From assembly GCA_964403885.1 (NCBI GenBank), contig CAYOHY010000004.1:1-64000 (forward strand): a stretch of 64,000 nucleotides of DNA. The letters run 5' to 3'. Source of the stretch: CAYOHY01 sp964403885. Its GTDB lineage: Bacteria; Actinomycetota; Coriobacteriia; Anaerosomatales; PHET01. Shown piece after piece: positions 34,638-42,126 of the stretch (its first letter is position 1; each line of letters starts with the position of its first letter). The notes under the pieces are model-generated. The model was not told the origin of the DNA. It saw only the letters and a program-made list of their open reading frames with translations, and searched no databases. The position numbers and the translations under genes were made by a program.

Positions 34638-36662
34638 TTGCCGCGCCAGACACGACGCAGAAAGCGCAACCCAGTGCTTCAGCCAAGCGAGACACAGAGA
34701 CTCGACAGCGTTGTGCGCACGCTCGCGTCAGCGAGCAAGGCGCTACGCCTGTATCCCGCGGCAAGCCCCATCCCGCGCCAGTCGGTCGAAGCCGCGCAGG
34801 ACTCACTCGCGCAGTACTTCGCCGAGTCCGGCGACCCCATCCTCTCGCTCCACATCACCCGCGAAGGGTTCATGTACCGTGGCGAGGCGCTGCCCAGCTC
34901 GGTCTCCGGCGGCGCCGACCTGCTCACCGAGCTGCGCGACCACGCCGTCGCCGAGCTCGCCATCACACCCGGTCCGTCGATCGACGAGATGCTCTCGTTC
35001 CTCGTCGCGCTTGGAACAGCACCGGACGCAGTGCGCGCACAAGGTGGCCTGGGCGCGGCGCTTGCGGCGGCGGGCGTGGACTCGATCCGCGTCTCAGACG
35101 TGCAGCTCACGGTGGTCGAGCAGATAGGCCCCGCGGCCGATGAGGACGTCGAGGAGTTCCTCCGCGAGCTCATCAAGGACCCCGAGCGGCTCTCCGCGTG
35201 GTTCGCGGCAGCGTCCGCGGGCGACCCCCACGCCTTCGAGGAAGGGCTCATGGAGCTCGTCCGCGTCTCAGGCGTGAGCGGCTACCCCGGGCTCCTCGAT
35301 TCGCTGTCCAAGGCGTTTCTCGGCCAGTCACCCGAAGGCAAGGACGCGCTGCTTGGCCTCGCCATGGACCGCGGCGCCGCCCGAGACCTCACCGGCGGGA
35401 TGTTCTCGCTGCTGGGCTCGACCGACATCGCAGGAGCCGTGCTTGGCGGTTCCTTTGGCAAGAACATGCTCTCGCTGTCGAGCGCCCTGACCAACCTGCC
35501 TCTCGAGCAGGTCACCGCGCAGGTGCGTGCCGAGGTCCAGGCGATGCTGCCCGGAGCCGGAAAGACCACCAAGGAAGCCGAGTTCCTCGACCACATGCTC
35601 GAGGTCCGCGGGAGAACCACTCCCGAACCCTCGCTCGTCGACGCCGACACCACCTACCGAGCCGTACTCGACGCCTCCGCACTCTCCGAGGAGACCATCG
35701 CCAAAGCGCGCGGCGCCGTGGCCGGCTCCGCAGGCGTGCTCTCGGCGGTGGGCGTTCGCACGATGCTCACTCTGCTCGACCAGCAACGTGACCTCGAGCT
35801 GTACTGCGACACCGCGACCAACCTCGCCAACATGGTGCCGCGCCTTATCGAGCAAGGCGACGTCGCACTCGCCGCACGCGTGGTCTCCGAGATCGCCCGT
35901 CGCGAGCAGGCCGGCTCGGCCCAGTGGCCTGAGCTCGCGCCCCGTATGCGGGAGGCGCTCGAGACCGCGGTGGGCCCGCGCGCCATGTCGGCGCTGGTCA
36001 AGGCGGTCATCGCGAACCCCGCGTCACTCGACAACGCCAAGCTCATCGCACGCGAGGCCGGCCAGGCCGGCGGTCCCGCGCTCATGACCGAGGCCATCGC
36101 GCTCAAGGCCGAGGGGCTCGCTGCCGCCGAGCAGCTGCTGGGCCGACGCTCGATCGACCTGCTCAACCAAGTCGCACCGCAGGCCCAGTGGTTCCAGCTG
36201 GGCCCCGTCGCCGCGCGCCTCGCGGCCGAAGGCGACACCCGCAGCGCCGCGACCCTCGACACACTCATGCGCCGCCCCGACGAGCAGTCACGGCGCGAAG
36301 TGGTCAGCGGCGTGGCATCGGCCGGCGGACCGCTGGCACCGCGCATCCTCGCGGCAGCCCTGCGCGACCCCAGCGCCGAGGTGGCGATCGTCTCCGTGCG
36401 AGCGATCTCGCGCTCCGGCATCTCGGGCTCGGCGGCGCTCATCGCCGCGCGCCTGAGCGAGCTCGACGTCGACAATGCCGACTTCCCGCTGGCTCGTGAG
36501 ATGATTGGGGCGCTCGCGCGCATCCCCGAGCCCGCCGCCGATGAGGCGCTCGCGAAGCTCGCGGGCCGACGTGCCCTGATGAAGCGCGGGCACTTTGGCG
36601 AGGTGCAAGACCTCGTGAGACAGGCACAGCAGATCCGAGCTCAGGGGGGTGGGACTCGATGA
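34638..36662 (+). CDS. HEAT-like helical protein with N-terminal LYP domain (pair 2)
   Basis: Up to 674 residues from a TTG at 34638; a GTG at 34674 is an alternative, and neither has a strong ribosome binding site. The N-terminal domain (about 20-160) aligns with the pair-1 HEAT protein: KALRLYPAASPIPR, EGFMYRGEALP, a LSFLVALGTAPDAVRAQGGL-like stretch and DSIRVSDVQLTVVE. The rest is helical, with HEAT-like units near the end (VVSGVASAGGPLAPRILAAAL, VRAISRSGISGSAALIAARL). It overlaps the HD-GYP gene by four bases (ATGA), exactly as in pair 1. Role: presumed partner of the HD-GYP protein. Confidence 0.78.
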   Translation: MPRQTRRRKRNPVLQPSETQRLDSVVRTLASASKALRLYPAASPIPRQSVEAAQDSLAQYFAESGDPILSLHITREGFMYRGEALPSSVSGGADLLTELRDHAVAELAITPGPSIDEMLSFLVALGTAPDAVRAQGGLGAALAAAGVDSIRVSDVQLTVVEQIGPAADEDVEEFLRELIKDPERLSAWFAAASAGDPHAFEEGLMELVRVSGVSGYPGLLDSLSKAFLGQSPEGKDALLGLAMDRGAARDLTGGMFSLLGSTDIAGAVLGGSFGKNMLSLSSALTNLPLEQVTAQVRAEVQAMLPGAGKTTKEAEFLDHMLEVRGRTTPEPSLVDADTTYRAVLDASALSEETIAKARGAVAGSAGVLSAVGVRTMLTLLDQQRDLELYCDTATNLANMVPRLIEQGDVALAARVVSEIARREQAGSAQWPELAPRMREALETAVGPRAMSALVKAVIANPASLDNAKLIAREAGQAGGPALMTEAIALKAEGLAAAEQLLGRRSIDLLNQVAPQAQWFQLGPVAARLAAEGDTRSAATLDTLMRRPDEQSRREVVSGVASAGGPLAPRILAAALRDPSAEVAIVSVRAISRSGISGSAALIAARLSELDVDNADFPLAREMIGALARIPEPAADEALAKLAGRRALMKRGHFGEVQDLVRQAQQIRAQGGGTR

Positions 36663-37969
36663 CTTCGGCCGAGGTGGTCTCCGCCCTCGCGGGCGCGCGC
36701 AAAGCCATCCAGCTGTACCCGCCCACCCACCCCGCGCACGACGAGGCGCTCGACGGGCTGGTGACCGCCGTCGACGCGATGACGCGCGCCGGCAGCTTCG
36801 TCCTCAACTGGCACGAGGGACGCCTGTACCACGAGAGCGTGGTCATCCCCGCCGACGTGCCCGGCATCGCCTCGGTGGCCGAATCGTTCGAGGTCCGCGG
36901 GATCGAGTCGCTCACCTTCCACCCCGGGTTCAAGAGCAGCGATGCGCTGGGGCTCACCCAGGTGCTCTCGCTCAAGCCCTCGCCCACGCTCGACATCGAA
37001 GCGGAGCTCGCTTCACGCGAGGTCGTGGGCGTGCAGGTCTCGGTGCTCGAGAAGGAAGACGACGAGGAGAAGGCCGAGCGCGACCGCCAGCGCCAAGCGG
37101 ACCGCGCGATGTACCAGCGCTCGGTCGCGGCCATCCGGCGCGTGCGCGAGGCGCTCGCGGCCGGCAGCGGCGACATCGGCGACACCGAATCGCTGGTCGA
37201 GAGCGTGATGCAGCGCATGACCGCCGACCCCGCCGCGATGCTGGGCCTGGCGACGATGCGCGGCACGAGCGAGCGCGACCTCTTCCACTCGCTCAACGTG
37301 ATGATCTACACGCTCGTGCTGGGGCAGCGGCTCGGGTTGCCCGACGAGGGCCTCGCCCCGCTGGGACTGTCCGCGCTCATGCACGACGTGGGCAAGGCGG
37401 CGTTCGTCCACGACGATCCCGATCAAGCCGAGCCCATGAAGATGATGCACCCCAAGGTGGGCGCCGACATCCTCCAGCGCATCGCGCTCGACAACCCCGC
37501 CCCCATGCTCGTGGCCTACGAGCACCACATGTACGCCGACGGCACAGGCTGGCCCGAGCGCGCCGCGGACTACGTGGCGCACCCCTACAGCCGAATGGTG
37601 CAGATCGCCGATCGGTTCGAGAACCTCACCAACCCGCAAGACGGCATGGCGTCGATGACACCAGACAAGGCGGTCGTGCAGGTGCTGCGCGAAGCGGGCG
37701 GGCTCCTCGACCCGTTCTTCGCGAGACTGTTCGCCAACGCCTTGGGCGTGTTCCCGGTGGGATGTCTGGTCAGACTCTCGGATCAGAGCGTAGGTGTGGT
37801 CGCGCGCCACGGCGACGACCCGTTGGCGCCGGTGGTCCGCCTTGCCTACGACGCGCGTGGCAACGAGCTCGACGACCCCGAGGAGATCGACCTGTCCCAA
37901 GGCGATGTACGCATCGTCGAGGTCATCGACCCGAACTCACTGAACGTGATGGTCGCCGACAAGCTCTAG
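36659..37969 (+). CDS. HD-GYP domain protein with N-terminal LYP..HP domain (pair 2)
   Basis: 436 residues. The N-terminal domain (about 1-135) has AIQLYPPTHPAHDEAL and LNWHEGRLYHESVV, homologous to the other three proteins. A charged linker (about 130-155) leads to the HD-GYP domain (about 200-345): HDVGK (242-246), HPKVGAD (264), EHHMYADGTGWP (288-299). HD and the His pair are kept, D-G is intact, but Glu is Met and GYP is GWP. It may hydrolyse a cyclic dinucleotide. A C-terminal beta domain with GVVARHGDDPLAPVVRL resembles that of pair 1. No operon partner follows. Confidence 0.9.
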   Translation: MTSAEVVSALAGARKAIQLYPPTHPAHDEALDGLVTAVDAMTRAGSFVLNWHEGRLYHESVVIPADVPGIASVAESFEVRGIESLTFHPGFKSSDALGLTQVLSLKPSPTLDIEAELASREVVGVQVSVLEKEDDEEKAERDRQRQADRAMYQRSVAAIRRVREALAAGSGDIGDTESLVESVMQRMTADPAAMLGLATMRGTSERDLFHSLNVMIYTLVLGQRLGLPDEGLAPLGLSALMHDVGKAAFVHDDPDQAEPMKMMHPKVGADILQRIALDNPAPMLVAYEHHMYADGTGWPERAADYVAHPYSRMVQIADRFENLTNPQDGMASMTPDKAVVQVLREAGGLLDPFFARLFANALGVFPVGCLVRLSDQSVGVVARHGDDPLAPVVRLAYDARGNELDDPEEIDLSQGDVRIVEVIDPNSLNVMVADKL

Positions 37970-38015
37970 CGAGCCGACCGCAGAGGGGCGCGCTTCGCGC
38001 ACCGGGCGAGTGAGC

Positions 38016-38378
38016 CTAGGTGGGGTCGAGTTGCGTGCGGCCGATGCGATGCAGCACCAGCGCGATCAACGCGAGCCGCTTGCCACGATCCTGGCAGGAC
38101 TCGACGAACTCCCCGATCTGGTCGCGCAGCTCAGGAGTGGGCCGGTAGCGGATGAGCCCGCCGGCGCACTGAAGGATCCGACCGTCGCACAGGATATCGA
38201 TCTCGGGCTGGACCTCTTCGACCCGGCGCCCCAGCCTGGTCGCAAGCCCCTCCACGTCGAGGACGGCGTCGGGGTTGCGATGGAAGAACACGACGATATC
38301 CCACGAGAGCAGTGAGCTCACGTGGCGTTCGACGAACTGTATGACCGTGGGTCCGAGAACCCCTTCCAGGTCGTACAT
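38016..38378 (-). CDS. Winged-helix-like small protein (possible regulator)
   Basis: 120 residues. A helix-rich start (EGVLGPTVIQFVERHVSSLLSWDIVVFFHRNPDA) is followed by LDVEGLATRLGRRVEEVQPEIDILCDGRILQCAGGLIRYRP, which reads as helix-turn-helix plus wing by its key residues (L-A-x-x-L-G-R-x-x-E-x-V-x-x-x-I-x-x-L ... G-G-x-I-R-Y). I recognise no named family. A 17-base palindrome about 85 bases upstream would suit autoregulation. It converges on the pair-2 HD-GYP gene. Confidence 0.65.
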   Translation of the reverse strand: MYDLEGVLGPTVIQFVERHVSSLLSWDIVVFFHRNPDAVLDVEGLATRLGRRVEEVQPEIDILCDGRILQCAGGLIRYRPTPELRDQIGEFVESCQDRGKRLALIALVLHRIGRTQLDPT

Positions 38379-38460
38379 GTGTTGCGGTATCCCCTCGTCC
38401 CAATCCCCGAACTGAGTGCATGAGGCAAACAGACCCTGAGGTCCCCTCTGCCTGTATCGG

Positions 38461-38477
38461 TATCACACGCAGTGATA
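38461..38477 (-). promoter_or_regulatory. Palindrome upstream of the winged-helix-like gene (candidate operator)
   Basis: TATCAC-ACGCA-GTGATA: a perfect inverted repeat with 6-base arms and a 5-base centre, in an AT-richer stretch (38460-38540) where the promoter of the 38378 gene should lie. It has the size of a dimeric helix-turn-helix operator. Confidence 0.5.
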
Positions 38478-38586
38478 GTTTAGCCTCATCAAGCAAGTAT
38501 TCTGAACAAGTCGCTCTAACGGTCAATATTCATAGATAAACGGTATATGCGTTTCCTGAGCGGTCTGACAAGAGGCACAATATGAA

Positions 38587-38615
38587 GGGACCGCGTCAAG
38601 TTCCGGCGCGGTCCC
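38587..38615 (-). terminator. Hairpin after the small membrane protein gene
   Basis: GGGACCGCG and CGCGGTCCC form a 9-bp stem with an 11-base loop, 24 bases beyond the stop of the 38639-39031 gene. The following T-run is short (CTTCATATTG), so it is a weak intrinsic terminator. Confidence 0.55.
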
Positions 38616-38638
38616 GGTGCGTGCAATGATCAAGCGGA

Positions 38639-39031
38639 CTACAAGGTGCATATCTTCTGCATGCGAGCGGCAAGGAAGTACAGGGTGGCCGCGACGAGCA
38701 TCGGCAGGATGAAGAAGAAGAACACCGTCGCCCAGACTCCGACCTCCCATCCGCTCACGATTCCCAACACGACGATCGCAACCGCGCCTACCGCGAGCAA
38801 CGCCGCCGCGACGTTCTCGTAGAAAAGTCCCACGACGAACAGCACCGCGATCGCTGCCGCGTAGATCAGGGCTCCGCCCAGGGCTCTGGTGATGGGCGCG
38901 CCTTGATATGCCCAGGCCGCTCCCCACGCCATGAAGACCCAGAACAGGCCACCCAGTACCACGAACACCCGCGCGAAGATCCTTTGGACGTTCATCTGCT
39001 CCGTGTTGCACGTCTTCGCCAGAAGTTCCAT
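38639..39031 (-). CDS. Small four-pass membrane protein of unknown function
   Basis: 130 residues with about four membrane segments (roughly 20-40, 48-68, 72-92 and 98-122). The N-terminal part ELLAKTCNTEQ may be an amphipathic lead-in; an ATG at codon 13 (MNVQRIF) is another possible start. There is one cysteine near each end (C8 and C128). No domain recognised. It lies downstream of the FNR-like reductase on the same strand, 67 bases apart, and may be co-transcribed with it. Confidence 0.65.
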   Translation of the reverse strand: MELLAKTCNTEQMNVQRIFARVFVVLGGLFWVFMAWGAAWAYQGAPITRALGGALIYAAAIAVLFVVGLFYENVAAALLAVGAVAIVVLGIVSGWEVGVWATVFFFFILPMLVAATLYFLAARMQKICTL

Positions 39032-39097
39032 CTCGCGCTCCCTCCACCCGATAGCCGGCCGCCAAGCCGACGCGAATCTCTTTGTAGATGATTCCCC

Positions 39098-39817
39098 TTA
39101 CTCGCTTCTTGCCGGCGCCTGTACCGAAGTGCCAAATCGCTCGATGATCCTGCGGTCGGAATCCACGCCCAAGGCGTCGAGCACCAGCTCCATCGACACG
39201 ACCATGACCGGCGGCCCGGCCACCAGAAACGGCCTGCCGTCGTCGTCGAGATGGCGTCGCACGACGTCTGCGGTGATGAAGCCACGCTCGCCGGGCCACG
39301 TCTCGGGCGCATGCTCCAACACCGAGACCACCCGCACACCCAGTTCGCCCATCGCCAGGAACTCGCTCAAGTACGGCATGCACGCTTCGTCCCGGTTGCC
39401 GTAGAACAGAACCGCGTCCTCGAACCCCTCACCACGCTGAGCGCGATCGCGAAGGATGCTGTGGGCCGGCGTGATGCCCACGCCGCCCACAAGGAACGCC
39501 ACGCGGGAGGTACCCTGCGGCAACGCCAGCCGACCCCCCGCGGCAGATACCGTCACCTCGTCACCCGGCGTGAGAGCGGCCACCACGTTCTTGAACGCCG
39601 AGCCAGACAGCCTGGTGGTGAGCTCGAGCCACCCGTCCCCCGGGGCGGATGCGTGCGTGAACGTCTTGGTCTGCTCGCCCTCCTCGGTGGTCAGGGTGAG
39701 TCGGAACCACTGCGCGGCCTTGAACTCGTAGCCTGCGGGTCGTTCCAGTCGCAACGTGACGACGTCGGGACCGCAGGGGCTCAGATCGATGACGGATGTG
39801 GGGAAGGTCTCGAGCAA
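39098..39817 (-). CDS. FNR-like FAD/NAD(P)H reductase
   Basis: 239 residues from a TTG at 39817, chosen because AAGGAG lies seven bases upstream; no ATG/GTG gives a full-length domain. It has the ferredoxin-NADP reductase fold: an FAD domain (about 1-105, with KAAQWFRLTL and TFTHASAPGDGWLELTTR in place of the usual R-x-Y-S) and an NAD(P) domain with VAFLVGGVGITPAHSILRD and FLVAGPPVMVVSMELVLDALGV. It moves electrons between a pyridine nucleotide and an unknown partner. The divergent molybdopterin lipoprotein could be part of the same redox chain, but no heme protein is nearby. Confidence 0.82.
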   Translation of the reverse strand: MLETFPTSVIDLSPCGPDVVTLRLERPAGYEFKAAQWFRLTLTTEEGEQTKTFTHASAPGDGWLELTTRLSGSAFKNVVAALTPGDEVTVSAAGGRLALPQGTSRVAFLVGGVGITPAHSILRDRAQRGEGFEDAVLFYGNRDEACMPYLSEFLAMGELGVRVVSVLEHAPETWPGERGFITADVVRRHLDDDGRPFLVAGPPVMVVSMELVLDALGVDSDRRIIERFGTSVQAPARSE

Positions 39818-39955
39818 GACGGGGCTCCTTGGTGCAAGCGGACATCGAGGCGGATGAGATGTGCACGCGGCGTGGTTCCGCGTAGCTGGGAAGATACCCC
39901 TCGGCGGGCGTCTTCGTTCCCGCGACACGCAACCCGGCCCGGAAGGCGGCACCAC

Positions 39956-40645
39956 ATGAGAAGCAGGCTCGCATTCGGTGTCGCTGCAGTGTTGCTTGGC
40001 GCGGCACTACTGTCCGCCGGTTGTGCGAGCGGGGTGCCGGACGTGCCGCCCACGGATGCCGTGACCGACAAGCCCATCGACCTGCCCAGCGCCGAGGTCA
40101 GGCAGTACAAGGGCAAGAAGCTCGACTCGGTGGCTGACTTTCGCGAGAACTCGATCCAGGGACCGCAGAAGGTGCCCATCGCCTCGTACCGCATGAAGAT
40201 CACGGGGCGCGTCGAGACGCCCACGACGCTCACCTACGACCAGGTGCTCGATCGGCAGTCGTATCAGAAGGTCGTGCGGATGAACTGCGTCGAGGGCTGG
40301 AGCGTCGACATCTTGTGGGAGGGCGTCAAGATCGCCGACCTGCTCGAGCAAGCCGGCTACGACAAGCGCGCCAAGACCGTGATCTTTCGCTGCTACGACG
40401 GGTACTCCACGTCTCTGCCGCTCGACTTCGTGGTGAACAACGACATCTTGCTGGCCTACAAGATGAACGGGATCGACCTGCCCGCCGAGCGCGGCTACCC
40501 GTTCCAGGTGGTCGCCCAGGACAAGTGGGGCTACAAGTGGGCCAAGTGGGTCACGAACATCGAGGTCAGCGACCGCACCGACTTCAAGGGGTACTGGGAG
40601 AGCCGAGGCTACGACAACGACGCGACCCTGCCCTCGGCGAAGTAG
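39956..40645 (+). CDS. Molybdopterin-dependent oxidoreductase-like lipoprotein (sulfite oxidase fold)
   Basis: 229 residues from the ATG at 39956 with GGAAGGCGG before it. The N-terminus is a lipoprotein signal (LLSAGC-ASG at about 19-27). The rest resembles the Moco domain of the sulfite oxidase/MsrP family: SYRMKITGRVETPTTLTYDQVL, VRMNCVEGWSVDILWEGVKIADLLEQ seen by its key Cys (M-N-C-V-E-G-W-S), VVNNDILLAYKMNG, and L-P-x-E-R-G-Y-P-F. The Cys that binds molybdenum in the family is present. There is no twin-arginine signal, odd for a Moco enzyme exported folded, so cofactor loading is uncertain. Confidence 0.85.
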   Translation: MRSRLAFGVAAVLLGAALLSAGCASGVPDVPPTDAVTDKPIDLPSAEVRQYKGKKLDSVADFRENSIQGPQKVPIASYRMKITGRVETPTTLTYDQVLDRQSYQKVVRMNCVEGWSVDILWEGVKIADLLEQAGYDKRAKTVIFRCYDGYSTSLPLDFVVNNDILLAYKMNGIDLPAERGYPFQVVAQDKWGYKWAKWVTNIEVSDRTDFKGYWESRGYDNDATLPSAK

Positions 40646-40660
40646 CGCCCCGGACGCCGA

Positions 40661-41326
40661 CTAGCGGATGACGTAGAGCAGCACCGCGAGGAAGTGGCAG
40701 ACGCTTCCCGCAAGCACCCACACGTGCCACACCGCGTGCATGTACTTCACGCTCTTCATCACGTAGAAGACGGTGCCCACGGTGTAGGCGAGCCCTCCCG
40801 CGACCAGCAGCCACAGACCCGCCGGGTCGAGGTTTGCGATCAGCGGCTTGATGGAGAGCACGACCATCCAGCCCATGCCCAGGTAGATGAGCGCGGACAG
40901 CCACCGCGGCCGGTAGGCCCAAAACGCTTCGAGCGCGATGCCGATGACCGCGAGCGACCAGATGATCCCAAAGAGCAGCCAGCCGCCGTCGCCGCGCAGC
41001 GTCACGAGGCAGAACGGGGTGTAGGTGCCGGCGATGAGCAGGTAGATGCCGCAGTGGTCGAAGACCTTGAAGAGGTGCTTGACCTTGGGCTGAGGGAAGC
41101 TGTGGTAGAGCGTCGAGGCGGTGTACTCGAGGATGAGCGTGATGCCGTAGACGATGGAGCTCGCGAGCTTGTAGGGGTCGTGCTCGAGCACCGCGAACGC
41201 GACCAGGATGACCAGCGCGGCCACCGACAACGCGATGCCCAACCCGTGGATGACGCTGTTGGCGATCTCCTCGCCCAGCGAGTAGGCGCGGACCTTCTTC
41301 TCGAACTCGGAGTCTGCGGTCCTCAT
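40661..41326 (-). CDS. Hemolysin III/YqfA (PAQR-like) membrane protein
   Basis: 221 residues from the ATG at 41326 with GCGAGG five bases before; a GTG at 41341 would overlap the upstream stop codon (GTGA) and is an alternative. Seven membrane segments and the family's metal-site motifs: EEIANSVIHGLG near 19-30, STLYHSFPQPKVKHLFKVFDHCGIYLLIAGTYTPF seen by key residues (S-x3-H-x4 ... D-H-x-x-I-Y-x-x-I-A-G-T-Y-T-P), and HAVWHVWVLAGSVCHFLAV with the paired His. PAQR/hemolysin III proteins are zinc-dependent hydrolase-like receptors. The bacterial role is not settled. Confidence 0.9.
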   Translation of the reverse strand: MRTADSEFEKKVRAYSLGEEIANSVIHGLGIALSVAALVILVAFAVLEHDPYKLASSIVYGITLILEYTASTLYHSFPQPKVKHLFKVFDHCGIYLLIAGTYTPFCLVTLRGDGGWLLFGIIWSLAVIGIALEAFWAYRPRWLSALIYLGMGWMVVLSIKPLIANLDPAGLWLLVAGGLAYTVGTVFYVMKSVKYMHAVWHVWVLAGSVCHFLAVLLYVIR

Positions 41327-41337
41327 CACTGCCTCGC

Positions 41338-41727
41338 TCACGACGCGTCCTCGGCGGGCACAGGGGCAGGGGTGCACTGCATGGCGCCGTTGAGGAAGAA
41401 GCATTCGGCCACCGGGTCGGTCACGAGGACCACGAGGTCGTGCTCGGCGATGCCAGGCGCGAAACCGAGCTTCTTGGAGATCGCATGGTACAGCGCCTCC
41501 TTCTTCTCGGTGGGGCGCGGGAGCATCGCGACCTCGACGATGGTCAGCCGGTCCGACTTGACCTCGGTGGTGTCGATGTCCTCGGCGGGAGTCTCGATGA
41601 TGCGCTGCATGATGCGGTCGTCAGGGACACCCAGCGACTCGCTGATCGCCGAGCGCACACCGTGAAGGATGGCGCGCTTGTACTCGGTGGACTTGCCCGA
41701 CTGGATATCGATGCGCACGATAGGCAT
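41338..41727 (-). CDS. Tautomerase-family protein
   Basis: 129 residues with Pro as residue 2 after the initiator Met (M-P-I-V-R-I-D-I), which becomes the catalytic N-terminal Pro1 of the 4-oxalocrotonate tautomerase superfamily once Met is removed. Length and layout (two beta-alpha-beta units: KSTEYKRAILHGVRSAISESLGV and PTEKKEALYHAISKKLG by key residues) fit the longer tautomerase family of about 130 residues. AAGGAG precedes the ATG. The substrate is unknown. The gene is divergent from the acylphosphatase gene, with a shared TATACT-like promoter region between. Confidence 0.88.
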   Translation of the reverse strand: MPIVRIDIQSGKSTEYKRAILHGVRSAISESLGVPDDRIMQRIIETPAEDIDTTEVKSDRLTIVEVAMLPRPTEKKEALYHAISKKLGFAPGIAEHDLVVLVTDPVAECFFLNGAMQCTPAPVPAEDAS

Positions 41728-41791
41728 GCGAGGACTCCTTTTCGAAGGTTTTCATACTATACCCGCCAGTCAGTATCCAGAGGAGTACGTG

Positions 41792-42067
41792 GTGGCAACG
41801 GTCAGAACGCGCGTGATCGTCGAGGGACGAGTGCAGGGCGTGTGGTTCCGCGAGAGCACGCGCAGGCAGGCAGAATCGGTGGGCGTGAGCGGCTGGGTCA
41901 GGAACCTGCCGGACGGCGGGGTCGAAGCCGTCTTCGAAGGCGACGCCGAGAAGGTCGCCACGATGGTCGCGTGGGCCGGCCACGGTCCGGAGAGCGCCGT
42001 GGTGACCCAGCACGAGTCGTGGTCCGAGGCGCCCGAGGGGCTCAGCGGGTTCGAGATCCGGCGGTAG
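41792..42067 (+). CDS. acyP: Acylphosphatase
   Basis: 91 residues from a GTG at 41792; another GTG directly before it (41789) is less well spaced from the AGGAG site. It hydrolyses acyl phosphates such as acetyl or 1,3-bisphosphoglycerate phosphate. The catalytic pattern is complete: VEGRVQGVWFRESTRRQA (phosphate loop, with the Arg in W-F-R), GWVRNLPDGGVEAVFEG with the catalytic Asn, and the late FEIRR. It is the normal length for the family. Confidence 0.93.
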   Translation: MATVRTRVIVEGRVQGVWFRESTRRQAESVGVSGWVRNLPDGGVEAVFEGDAEKVATMVAWAGHGPESAVVTQHESWSEAPEGLSGFEIRR

Positions 42068-42126
42068 CCCGGCCTGCGCTGGTGCGCGCTGGTGCTCGCG
42101 TCCGCCTGCTCCGTCCGCGTGCGCGG

